A stretch of 64,000 bases of DNA from Acidobacteriota bacterium (GTDB taxonomy: Bacteria; Acidobacteriota; Terriglobia; Bryobacterales; Bryobacteraceae). The DNA is taken from the NCBI GenBank assembly GCA_025352795.1, contig JANXSF010000106.1, positions 1 through 64,000 on the forward strand, written 5' to 3'. The notes below the pieces were generated by a model. That model saw nothing but the letters and a program-made list of their open reading frames with translations, was not told the origin of the DNA and ran no database searches. Position 1 is the first letter of the stretch; every line of letters begins with the position of its first letter. Position numbers and translations under genes: made by a program. Positions 8,470-16,616 of the stretch are shown piece by piece.

Positions 8470-9567
8470 TTGTCAGAGATCCTCAGCATTGCCGATGTGT
8501 TTATAGTTGGCGGAGGACCAGCAGGGCTTGCCGCAGCTATCGCCGCCCGCCGTCAGGGACTCAGCGTTATTCTGGCCGATGGCGCAAAATCCAACATCGA
8601 CAAAGCTTGTGGGGAAGGTCTTATGCCCCAAGCCTTAAAAACTTTGGCTGGGCTCGGCGTATCTATCGGTCTTGAAGATGGGCACCCCTTCCGGGGCATC
8701 CAGTTCGTCGCAGCTGGTTATTCAGCAGCGGCCGAGTTTTCTGATGGCATGGGGCTGGGCGTTCGTCGCACGCGTCTTCATACCTTGTTGGCCGAGGCCG
8801 CTGGGGAAGCGGGCGCAACGCTGCTTTGGCAATCTCCGGTTACCTCCTTCAGTTCCAGTTCGGTTGTCTGCGGTGGACGTACCATTCAGTACAAATACCT
8901 GATTGGTGCCGATGGCCATTCCTCAGAAGTCAGAAAGAGTTTCGGACTGGGTGCCACCCGTCATGAAAGTTCGCGCTTCGGTTTCCGACGCCATTACAAT
9001 GCTGCCCCGTGGTCCGATTGTGTCGAGGTGCATTGGGGCAACAGATGTCAGATTTACATTACTCCGGTTGGTCGTAATGAAATTGGCGTTGCCGTACTTT
9101 CCGATGATTCTCATCTGCGCCTTGACCAGGCTTTGCGGCAATTTCCTCAGCTACAGCAACGCCTGCTCCATAGCAATTTGACCAGCTCTGAAAGGGGTGC
9201 CGTATCCGCATCTCGCCGCCTGCGTCGCGTTGCTACAGAGAGCGTCGCACTCATTGGCGATGCTTCTGGTTCGGTGGACGCCATCACCGGCGATGGCCTT
9301 TCCCAAGCGTTCCAACAAGCGGAAGCACTTGCCGCGGCCATGAGTGCCAATGATCTTGCGTCATATCAAACTGCTCATAACCAAATCCGCCGTCGTCCGG
9401 CATTGCTTGCTCAAATTCTACTCAGTTTGGGACGTAACGAACTGCTTCGTCGATTGTCCTTCCGATTCTTAGCGGAATACCCGTCCGTCTTCACCCAAAT
9501 ATTGTCGCTGCACACCACCGGCACACTCAACACAACTTACCTTTCCCCATTAAGGCAAACTCAATGA
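8470..9567 (+). CDS. FAD-dependent oxidoreductase (geranylgeranyl-reductase/monooxygenase type)
   Basis: 365 residues from a TTG start directly after the PKS stop; the ribosome binding site AAGGTGG overlaps the end of the PKS gene. The N-terminus has the dinucleotide-binding motif VGGGPAGLAAAIAARR, followed by CGEGLMP, and a later GDASGSVDAITGDGLSQA block typical of flavin monooxygenases and isoprenoid reductases. Such enzymes are frequent neighbours of bacterial type III PKS genes, where they probably oxidise or reduce the product. The last four bases overlap the YceI gene, so translation is coupled. Confidence 0.88.
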   Translation: MSEILSIADVFIVGGGPAGLAAAIAARRQGLSVILADGAKSNIDKACGEGLMPQALKTLAGLGVSIGLEDGHPFRGIQFVAAGYSAAAEFSDGMGLGVRRTRLHTLLAEAAGEAGATLLWQSPVTSFSSSSVVCGGRTIQYKYLIGADGHSSEVRKSFGLGATRHESSRFGFRRHYNAAPWSDCVEVHWGNRCQIYITPVGRNEIGVAVLSDDSHLRLDQALRQFPQLQQRLLHSNLTSSERGAVSASRRLRRVATESVALIGDASGSVDAITGDGLSQAFQQAEALAAAMSANDLASYQTAHNQIRRRPALLAQILLSLGRNELLRRLSFRFLAEYPSVFTQILSLHTTGTLNTTYLSPLRQTQ

Positions 9568-10115
9568 AATTGGCTATTCTTCTGATCTCCATCCCCTTCT
9601 TGCATGCCGCAGAAACGGTGATTGTTTTTGATGCACCGCAAACCAAAATCGGCTGGAGCCTGGGCGCTTCCCTCCACACAGTCCACGGGACTTTTCAGTT
9701 TAGGAGCGGCACTGTGAAATTTGATCGTGTTACTGGAAAAGCCAGTGGTTCTTTGATAGTGAATGCTCTGAGTGGGGAAAGTGGCAACAGTGGTCGCGAC
9801 GAAAAAATGCACAAAAATATACTGGAAAGCCCCAAATTTGCTGACATCGTTTTTACCCCCGACCGCTTTGAAGGAAAAGTTCCCACTGAAGGCAAGGGGA
9901 TTGTGAAAGTTCATGGTACCTTTCAATTGCATGGAGTCAGTCACGAAATCACATTGCCGTTTGAATTGGATGTGCAGCGCAACCAGATCAACGTCGCCTC
10001 CACCTTCAAGATTCCCTACGTCAGTTGGGGCCTAAAGAATCCCAGCACATTTATCCTCCGTGTGAACGACAATGTGGATGTGGACATCCGCGCCGTGGGC
10101 AATGTTCTGCCGTAA
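9564..10115 (+). CDS. YceI-family periplasmic lipid-binding protein
   Basis: 183 residues with a signal peptide (MKLAILLISIPFLHAAET). The YceI lipocalin-like fold is indicated by the start FDAPQTKIGWSLGASLHTVHG, the middle KMHKNILESPKFADIVF and the strand pattern VHGTFQLHGVSHEITLPFEL. Known YceI proteins bind long isoprenoid or amphiphilic molecules in the periplasm. Its position inside a polyketide/fatty-acid operon, overlapping the oxidoreductase gene by an ATGA, suggests that it binds or carries the hydrophobic product; this is inference. Confidence 0.9.
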   Translation: MKLAILLISIPFLHAAETVIVFDAPQTKIGWSLGASLHTVHGTFQFRSGTVKFDRVTGKASGSLIVNALSGESGNSGRDEKMHKNILESPKFADIVFTPDRFEGKVPTEGKGIVKVHGTFQLHGVSHEITLPFELDVQRNQINVASTFKIPYVSWGLKNPSTFILRVNDNVDVDIRAVGNVLP

Positions 10116-10141
10116 GACAGCCACAGAGGAGAGTGACGAAA

Positions 10142-10408
10142 TTGGCCAGTAATATTGCCGCAAGAGTTGTGGACGTTATCACCAAAACGCAACATTTGGA
10201 GTTGGGGAAAGTTACCGCAGAAAGCACGTTTATCGAGCTAAACATTGATTCACTGGACGGGTTGCAAATCATGTTCGCCCTGGAAGAAGAGTTTGGGCTG
10301 AACATTCCTGACGATGTCGCCAAGAAGTTCTCCACCGTGCAGCAAGCCATTGACGGAATAACCGCTTTAACCGCAGCGAAGGAAGTTTCCCCAGCGGAGA
10401 TAAAATGA
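10142..10408 (+). CDS. Acyl carrier protein
   Basis: An 88-residue acyl carrier protein. The start taken is TTG 10142, about ten bases after AGAGGAG; a GTG at 10133 lies too close to that site. The attachment Ser is residue 37 in ELNIDSLDGLQIMF, the expected DSL motif. The chain is acidic and four-helical, with the family's usual length. It ends in an ATGA overlap with the ketosynthase gene. It is clearly distinct from a housekeeping acpP context, where fabD/fabG would be neighbours, so it is probably dedicated to this pathway. Confidence 0.9.
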   Translation: MASNIAARVVDVITKTQHLELGKVTAESTFIELNIDSLDGLQIMFALEEEFGLNIPDDVAKKFSTVQQAIDGITALTAAKEVSPAEIK

Positions 10409-11595
10409 GGCGAGTGGCCGTAACAGGCATTGGAGTGGTCTCGGCCATTGGTCTGAACACTCACGAATTTTGGCAGTCTCTGGCAGTGGGGCACAGTGGA
10501 ATCGGTCCCATTCAATCACTCCCTGGGGTTACGTTCAAGTTCCCCAATGGTGCCGAAGCTTTAAGTTTTGACCCATTCCATCACCTGGATCCGAAGTCCG
10601 CAGGGATGCTGGATCGATCTACGCAATTTGCCAGCGCCGCCGCACAGGAAGCCATTGCAGCTTCTGGGGTCAGCATCATTTCTGAAAGAACAGCAGTGGT
10701 TACGGGTTGCTCCGTTGGTGGCAAAATCACTGAGGATCTTGCTTATCAGAAGTTGTATGGGATCAATCATCAGCGTTTTGAGCCCATGACCATACCGCGG
10801 GTTATGGGGAACGCATCGGCCAGTTGGATTTCCATGCGTCACGGCATTACCGGCCCTTGTTATACAGTTTCCACCGCTTGCGCTTCGGCAGCTCACGCTA
10901 TTGGACAGGCCTTTTGGATGGTTCGCAACGGAGTTGTCGATGCGGCCATTACCGGTGGTACCGAAGCTCCTTTCGCCCAAGGATTGCTTCGAGCCTGGGA
11001 GGCCATGCGTGTTGTTTCCCCAGATACGTGTCGACCATTTTCAAAGGATCGACAAGGCTTGATTCTAGGAGAAGGGGCGGCCATGTTCGTCCTGGAATCC
11101 TGGGAAGCAGCACAATCTCGCGGCGCAACAATCTACGCGGAAATTTGTGGATTCGGCATGTCCTCCGACGCAGCGCATCTCACCATGCCATCAGCCAAAG
11201 GAGCAGCAGCCGCCATGCGATCTGCACTCAAAGATGCTGGCCTCATGGCTGGTGAAATCGGCTATATCAATGCCCATGGCACGGGGACGGAAGCGAATGA
11301 CAGAACCGAATCGCAGGCGATTCATGCGGTATTTGACACACCGCCAGTGGTAAGTTCTACCAAATCGATGCACGGTCATGCGCTAGGAGCCTCACCGGCG
11401 CTGGAAGCAGCGGCCACCGTGCTTAGTCTGTTCCACCAGATACTACCGCCGACGGCCAATTTCACCTCGCCAGATGTAAAGTGCAACTTGGATGTTGTCC
11501 CCAACCATGCCCGATCCCACAAAATGACAGCGGCCATATCGAACTCCTTTGCATTCGGCGGGTTAAACGCCGTTTTAGCTTTTCGATCTGTTTAA
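10405..11595 (+). CDS. Beta-ketoacyl-ACP synthase (KAS II / FabF-like)
   Basis: 396 residues. The condensing-enzyme triad and helper Lys are present: Cys159 in STACASAAHA, His291 in NAHGTGTEAND, Lys320 and His325 in STKSMHGHALG. The end NSFAFGGLNAVLAF is the usual family ending. It condenses malonyl-ACP with an acyl chain. Being last in the operon and overlapping the ACP gene, it likely elongates a chain on that ACP, either to supply the starter of the type III PKS or to modify its product. An FabF duplicate for ordinary fatty acid synthesis is less likely given the neighbours. Confidence 0.92.
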   Translation: MRRVAVTGIGVVSAIGLNTHEFWQSLAVGHSGIGPIQSLPGVTFKFPNGAEALSFDPFHHLDPKSAGMLDRSTQFASAAAQEAIAASGVSIISERTAVVTGCSVGGKITEDLAYQKLYGINHQRFEPMTIPRVMGNASASWISMRHGITGPCYTVSTACASAAHAIGQAFWMVRNGVVDAAITGGTEAPFAQGLLRAWEAMRVVSPDTCRPFSKDRQGLILGEGAAMFVLESWEAAQSRGATIYAEICGFGMSSDAAHLTMPSAKGAAAAMRSALKDAGLMAGEIGYINAHGTGTEANDRTESQAIHAVFDTPPVVSSTKSMHGHALGASPALEAAATVLSLFHQILPPTANFTSPDVKCNLDVVPNHARSHKMTAAISNSFAFGGLNAVLAFRSV

Positions 11596-11748
11596 AACGT
11601 GGGACAAATGTGGAAGCCCATCCTGCTTTTTTCACTTTGTGTTGTAATAAGGATGTTTCCCGACTGAGAGAATAACCTTTTTGGTTAGATTAACGTCTGT
11701 ATAGTTTGATAAGCTAGCGTATCGTTTAGATAGAAGGCATCCAAAACC
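11596..11748. other. Intergenic space between the PKS operon and the export operon
   Basis: 153 AT-rich bases. A promoter for the export operon is expected here. TATAGT near 11699 and TTGATA-like sequence near 11707 are present, but no pair of hexamers with standard spacing convinces me. No terminator hairpin with a T run was found after the ketosynthase gene, so partial read-through is possible. Confidence 0.3.
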
Positions 11749-13488
11749 ATGAGCAGTGCACACCTACCTTCGCCGACTTCCCAATCCCCAGGGTCTACCA
11801 ATCCTGTGGCCGTTGCCCAGGGTCCAAACCATCCTCGTCGAAAATGGTGGATAGCGCTTCTTGCTCTTGTTTCTGCCGCCGGTTTGGGGCTTTATTGTTA
11901 CAACAATCGTGACGTTGGCAATGCCAGTAGTCCCCTTGTTCAAGTACGAACAGCTTCGGCTGTGGCAGGCACAATACAACGATCTTTACGACTCACCGGC
12001 ACCACCGCAGCCGAGCGGTATGTTTCCTTAGTGGCCCCTTCTTTACGAGGCTCCCGCAGCGTAGCAGGTGGGGGTGGCGGTGCTACTGGAGCTGGCATTG
12101 GATCCGTGCAAGCCGCTTCGGTTTCGAGCAACGCTAGCGGTGGATCTTCCAGCGGCGTCGGAGCTGGAACTTTGGCGTCTACGTCAAGTGCCAGTAGCGA
12201 TAGCGGTCTTAGCGCAGCCAGTGGACGTTCCACATCCCGAGTCTCATCTGCCCCTCGATCTCCAGCACCCAAAGTGTCCACTACTTCCCGTGACAATAGT
12301 GCTGTCACCAGTGACAACGTTGGGTCAACCGGCGCTGCCCTGGTTGGCGGAGGTGCAGGCGGAGGAGGCGGTGGTGGCGGCGGACGTATGGGCGGAGATT
12401 TTTCACTGCTTCTGCAAGAGGCCCCAAAACCTGGTACTCCTGTCAAAAAAGGGCAGAAGATTGCCGAATTCGATCGGCAGTACATGCTCACTCGTCTGGA
12501 CGATTATCGGTCCAGCGTTGTGCAGGCTGAAAATTCATTTATCAAGCAACTGGCGAATTTGAAAGTAACTCGCGAAGCGCATGTCCAGCAGGTTCTGGCT
12601 GCAAAAAATGCCATGGAAAAAGCCGACCTGGACATGAAGACTCTGCCCGTGCGCAGCGCCATTGAAAGTGAGCGGTTAAAGTTAGCTCTGGAAGAAACCC
12701 GCGCCAAACATAGCCAACTGCTAGCCGAAGTTCCCTATGTGGAAATCTCTGAAAAAGCGCAGATTCGTTCGTCTGAAATTGATTTGGAACAGTCCAGAAG
12801 TGAATTGAAACGAGCTGAAGCCAATGCCGATAAGATGATTGCCAAGGCACCCATGAATGGTGTTGCCGTCATGCAGAACACTTTTCGTGGCTCTGAATTT
12901 GGCTACATTCAACAGGGGGATCAAATTTACCCCGGCCAAATGTACATGCAGGTGGTGGACCCGTCCTCTATGGTGATCAACGCCACAGTAAATCAGACCG
13001 ATGTTGAGGCCCTCCGAATTGGGATGCGCGCGAAGGTCCGATTTGATGCCTATCCCGGCCTGGAACTGCCCGCCCGTCTGGTGATGATTGGAGCTCTGGC
13101 CAAAGCTGGCCTTTCCCGCTACGCCTATAAGAAGGACATTCCCGTGCGTTTGCGGCTTGAAACTGTAGATGTCCGGGTGATTCCCGATTTGAGTGTTAGC
13201 TGTGACGTGATTATTTCTGAAGAGGAATCCTCGGCTGTGGTTCCGCTGGAAGCAGTTTTCGATGGTGTCTCCGTGAAGGAAGCAAGCCCCACTGCGGTTG
13301 ATCGCGAAAAGCAGGTTATGAGTGCCTTCGTTTATGTGAAATCAGGCGAAATGTGGCAGCGTAGAGAAGTACAAGTAGGTGTGCGAAGCTATACGCACGC
13401 GGCCATTAGGTCTGGTTTGAAACCAGGCGAAATCATTGCCGCTGAAAGACCGCCAGACCCTTCCGCCAAACCGGCGAAGGAAACGTAG
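11749..13488 (+). CDS. HlyD/MacA-type membrane-fusion adaptor with Gly/Ser-rich insert
   Basis: 579 residues. A single N-terminal membrane segment (about 30-48) is followed by the adaptor strand QVRTASAVAGTIQRSLRLTG, a low-complexity Gly/Ser-rich stretch (about 100-218, including a run of nine Gly), the lipoyl half (GTPVKKGQKIAEFD), a coiled-coil hairpin (about 250-370) and beta-barrel and membrane-proximal domains. Normal adaptors have no such insert between the first strand and the lipoyl motif. It is the first of three adaptors encoded in a row before a MacB-type permease and a TolC-type protein, so it likely bridges the two membranes in an export machine. Confidence 0.85.
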   Translation: MSSAHLPSPTSQSPGSTNPVAVAQGPNHPRRKWWIALLALVSAAGLGLYCYNNRDVGNASSPLVQVRTASAVAGTIQRSLRLTGTTAAERYVSLVAPSLRGSRSVAGGGGGATGAGIGSVQAASVSSNASGGSSSGVGAGTLASTSSASSDSGLSAASGRSTSRVSSAPRSPAPKVSTTSRDNSAVTSDNVGSTGAALVGGGAGGGGGGGGGRMGGDFSLLLQEAPKPGTPVKKGQKIAEFDRQYMLTRLDDYRSSVVQAENSFIKQLANLKVTREAHVQQVLAAKNAMEKADLDMKTLPVRSAIESERLKLALEETRAKHSQLLAEVPYVEISEKAQIRSSEIDLEQSRSELKRAEANADKMIAKAPMNGVAVMQNTFRGSEFGYIQQGDQIYPGQMYMQVVDPSSMVINATVNQTDVEALRIGMRAKVRFDAYPGLELPARLVMIGALAKAGLSRYAYKKDIPVRLRLETVDVRVIPDLSVSCDVIISEEESSAVVPLEAVFDGVSVKEASPTAVDREKQVMSAFVYVKSGEMWQRREVQVGVRSYTHAAIRSGLKPGEIIAAERPPDPSAKPAKET

Positions 13489-13517
13489 TCAGCCCCGAAA
13501 AGATTAAGGAACAGGTT

Positions 13518-14819
13518 ATGTCCAAGGATTTAAAAAAGGGACGGCTGGGCCAAACGGCTGCCTCCAAAAAAAAGCGATTCCTCGTTTGGGGAATCATGGG
13601 TGCATTGCTCTCTGGTGGGGCTTATTCGGCCTACAAATATACTGGGACAACCAAGGTGGAAGTGCCTGTCACCAAGGTCCGCCAAGGCGATTTTGTGATT
13701 AGTGTCAAATCACGTGGGGAAGTCCGCAGCGTGAATTCCGTGATTCTTCTGACCCCCCAAATTCCTGACCCGCGCATCGTGAAATTAGCTGAGACAGGTA
13801 AGCCAGTGCGGAAAGGGGAAGTGATTGTTGAGTTTGACGCAATGGCTCAGGAACAGTATTGGCTAGACCGTGCCACCAGCGTCCGCACCGTCGATAGTGA
13901 AATGGTACAACTGAAAGCTTCGCAACGCATCACCAATGAAATGGATGGCATGAATAAGATGACCGCCACCTATAACGTGGATCGGGCCAAGCTGGAGGCC
14001 AGTAAGGCTGAGATACTCTCAGACATTGATGGGAAAAAGAACCGCATTGACGTCACTACAGCGGAAGGCGATTTGAAGAAAATGAATGTCGCCATTTCAT
14101 CGCACAAGACAGCCCAGGATGCCGACGTCGAGCGACTCGTCCAAAAGAAAGACAAAACTGTGCGCGATGCGGATCGGGCCAAAAGCTATCTGGGGAAGAT
14201 GAAAATTTATGCCCCCATTGATGGCATTGTGAATATTCTGCCCAATACCCGCACCAACGGATCCTTTGGTAGTTCTCTTCCGCCATTCAAGGAAGGGGAC
14301 CGTGCCTGGACCGGTGCGGCGATTGCCGAAATTCCCGACCTTACCTCAATGCGCATTGAATTGAAGTTGGATGAAGTGGACCGTGGAAGGCTGCAGGTTG
14401 GTCAATTTCTGGACGTCAAGGTAGACGCCATTCCGGAAGCGCAATTCGAAGCCGAACTGGATTGGATCAGCCCCATTGCGGCGATCAATTTCAAAGGAAT
14501 GGGTCTCACCGAAAAAACCTTTCCAGCCCGCGCCACTCTGAAAAAAGTAGACCCGCGCCTACGTCCCGGCATGAGTGCCTCTGTGGATATCATCATTGAG
14601 AAGGAACCTCGTCAGGTGCTGATTCCCATTCGTGCCAGTTTCATGCAGAAAGGGAAGCCATCTGTATGGGTTCAAAAGGGAGAAGGGTTTGAGGTGCGGC
14701 CAATCCAGGTGGGCAAGCGCAACGATGGGGATATGGTGGTTCTCAAAGGTCTGAAAGCGGGCGAAACCATTGCGATGGAAGATCCTGCGGAAGTGGCCAA
14801 GCGCGCTCGAAAAATGTAG
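13518..14819 (+). CDS. HlyD/MacA-type membrane-fusion adaptor
   Basis: 433 residues with an N-terminal transmembrane segment (about 23-41) preceded by a Lys-rich cytoplasmic tail. The order is usual for the family: TKVRQGDFVISVKSRGEV strand, lipoyl motif GKPVRKGEVIVEFD, coiled-coil hairpin (about 115-220), a second lipoyl half (MKIYAPIDGIVNI), beta-barrel and C-terminal domain ending KAGETIAMEDP. It shares the KVRQGD...SRGE opening with the third adaptor, so the two look like paralogues. It starts 29 bases after the first adaptor gene. Confidence 0.87.
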   Translation: MSKDLKKGRLGQTAASKKKRFLVWGIMGALLSGGAYSAYKYTGTTKVEVPVTKVRQGDFVISVKSRGEVRSVNSVILLTPQIPDPRIVKLAETGKPVRKGEVIVEFDAMAQEQYWLDRATSVRTVDSEMVQLKASQRITNEMDGMNKMTATYNVDRAKLEASKAEILSDIDGKKNRIDVTTAEGDLKKMNVAISSHKTAQDADVERLVQKKDKTVRDADRAKSYLGKMKIYAPIDGIVNILPNTRTNGSFGSSLPPFKEGDRAWTGAAIAEIPDLTSMRIELKLDEVDRGRLQVGQFLDVKVDAIPEAQFEAELDWISPIAAINFKGMGLTEKTFPARATLKKVDPRLRPGMSASVDIIIEKEPRQVLIPIRASFMQKGKPSVWVQKGEGFEVRPIQVGKRNDGDMVVLKGLKAGETIAMEDPAEVAKRARKM

Positions 14820-14834
14820 TGAATCGCTGACAAC

Positions 14835-16616
14835 ATGAAAAAGTTTATTTACAGACTTGTATTTCTCGCTCTCATTTTGGGTGCCGCATGGTGGGGGTAC
14901 GGCTACTTTAAGCAGATGCCGCAACGCCAGTCCACCGTTGCCACGGCCAAGGTCCGCCAAGGGGATGTGGTGGTGCGCAGTTACGCTCGCGGTGAACTGC
15001 GCGCTGTTCGATCCTCTACGCTTACTGCGCCGAATCTGTTCGGTACCGTGCAGGTGACTAAAATGGCTGAAATGGGTACTTTGGCCCATGAAAAAGATCT
15101 GATTGTGGAATTTGACGATGCCGAACTGATCAGCCGTCTGGAAGAAAAGCAATTAGAAATTGATCAAATCGACGAACAGTTTAAGAAGGCCGAAGCGGAC
15201 TTGGCGATTCGTAGTAATCAGGACCAAGTGGAACTGCTCAGTAGCCGTTATGGCGTCCGCCGCGCGGAACTGGAAGCCAAGCGCAACGAACTGCTTTCCC
15301 CGATTGATGCCAAGCGCAATGACCTGAACCTGGAAGAATCCAAACGTCGACTGCAGCAGTTGGAAAGCGACATTAAATCCCGTCGCGAACAAGCCCAGGC
15401 GGAACTGGCCGTTTTGCGTGAGCGCAAACAAAAAGCGTTACTGGAACTGTCTCGTGAAAAGGGTCGGCTGAATCAAGTGAAAGTCCTGGCCCCGATGAGC
15501 GGCTTGGTTGCGGTAAAACAAAATAATTCCAGCCGCATGGGCTTTGGCTTCGACGTTCCCGATATCCGCGAAGGCGATCAAGTCCAACCGGGCATGCCCA
15601 TTGCCGACGTGCTGGATCTGAGTGAGCTGGAAGTGATGGCTCGCATTGGGGAACTGGATCGGGCCAACTTGAATGAGAATCAGGAAGTGTTCATTGAACT
15701 GGATGCCATTGCCAATAAGCGATTCAAGGGCAAGATCAAAACCATGAGCAACACTGCCAATTCCAGCGTGTTCAGCAATGATCCGGCCAAAAAATTTGAC
15801 GTAACGTTCAGTATTGAAATGAAGGATCTGCTTGCAGCCCTGGGTGCCAAACCGGAAGTGATCGCTGCTGTGCTGGCACAGGCTGAATCCAACCGTCGCA
15901 AAGCTCCGCCCACCATGGTTTCCTTGTTGTCCGGCGCTATGGCTCAGGGCATGGGCGCAGGTGGTCCGCAGGGGATGCCTGGTGGTGCCAGCGGTGGTGA
16001 AATGATGATTCCTGGCGCGCCTCCGCAAGCTAACAACATGCTGACCTCTCCCGGTGCTTCCGCCGAACGGAAAGGTGGCACCAAGAAAGGTGGTGAGCGC
16101 AAAGCCGAACAGAAAAAGGGTGGTGAAACCGATGGGGCTAAGCCTTCAATAGGTGCCCCTGCCGCCGGTGCCGACCCTACCGCGCCGCGTCGTCGTCCGC
16201 GCAATGGTGGCGAAGGAGCCGCTCCATCGGGCAACGGACAGTTCTCCCAAAAAGACATTGAAACGGCGAAATTGCCCCCAGCTCCTGATCAGGATTCCAA
16301 CCTGGATGTATTGCTTCGCCCTGGCCTGCTGGCCGACGTGGAAATCATCATCGAAAAAATTTCCAACGCCATTCACGTTCCTTCCCAAGCTGTTTTTGAA
16401 AAGGAAGGCAAGTTGGTGGTCTACGTTCAAAACACTTCTGGCAAGTTTGAGGCTCGTGAAATCAAGCTGTCCAAACGCAGTGAATCCACTATGGTCATCG
16501 CCAGTGGTTTGAAGGCAGATGAGATCATCGCCTTAGCCGATCCTTTCGCCAAGCCGGGCAAGAAAGGCGAAGAAAAGAAGGGTGGCGCGATGAGTGCTCT
16601 TCCAGGAGGCAAATAA
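14835..16616 (+). CDS. HlyD/MacA-type adaptor with long Gly/Met/Lys-rich insert
   Basis: 593 residues. The N-terminal membrane segment (about 5-22) and the opening AKVRQGDVVVRSYARGEL match the second adaptor. The lipoyl motif (GTLAHEKDLIVEFDDAEL), an alpha-hairpin (about 95-205), the returning half (VKVLAPMSGLVAV) and the beta-barrel follow. About 110 residues of low complexity (roughly 365-472; Gly-Met-rich, then Lys-Gly-Glu, then Pro-Arg-Arg) interrupt the segment before the final domain, which ends with a Lys/Gly tail. The stop is directly followed by the ATG of the permease gene, so the two are certainly co-expressed. Confidence 0.86.
   Translation: MKKFIYRLVFLALILGAAWWGYGYFKQMPQRQSTVATAKVRQGDVVVRSYARGELRAVRSSTLTAPNLFGTVQVTKMAEMGTLAHEKDLIVEFDDAELISRLEEKQLEIDQIDEQFKKAEADLAIRSNQDQVELLSSRYGVRRAELEAKRNELLSPIDAKRNDLNLEESKRRLQQLESDIKSRREQAQAELAVLRERKQKALLELSREKGRLNQVKVLAPMSGLVAVKQNNSSRMGFGFDVPDIREGDQVQPGMPIADVLDLSELEVMARIGELDRANLNENQEVFIELDAIANKRFKGKIKTMSNTANSSVFSNDPAKKFDVTFSIEMKDLLAALGAKPEVIAAVLAQAESNRRKAPPTMVSLLSGAMAQGMGAGGPQGMPGGASGGEMMIPGAPPQANNMLTSPGASAERKGGTKKGGERKAEQKKGGETDGAKPSIGAPAAGADPTAPRRRPRNGGEGAAPSGNGQFSQKDIETAKLPPAPDQDSNLDVLLRPGLLADVEIIIEKISNAIHVPSQAVFEKEGKLVVYVQNTSGKFEAREIKLSKRSESTMVIASGLKADEIIALADPFAKPGKKGEEKKGGAMSALPGGK

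Noticed and set aside
11940-12491. 183-residue Pro/Ala-rich open frame on the minus strand
   Set aside because: It is the antisense of the Gly/Ser-rich insert of the first adaptor; the composition explains its length.
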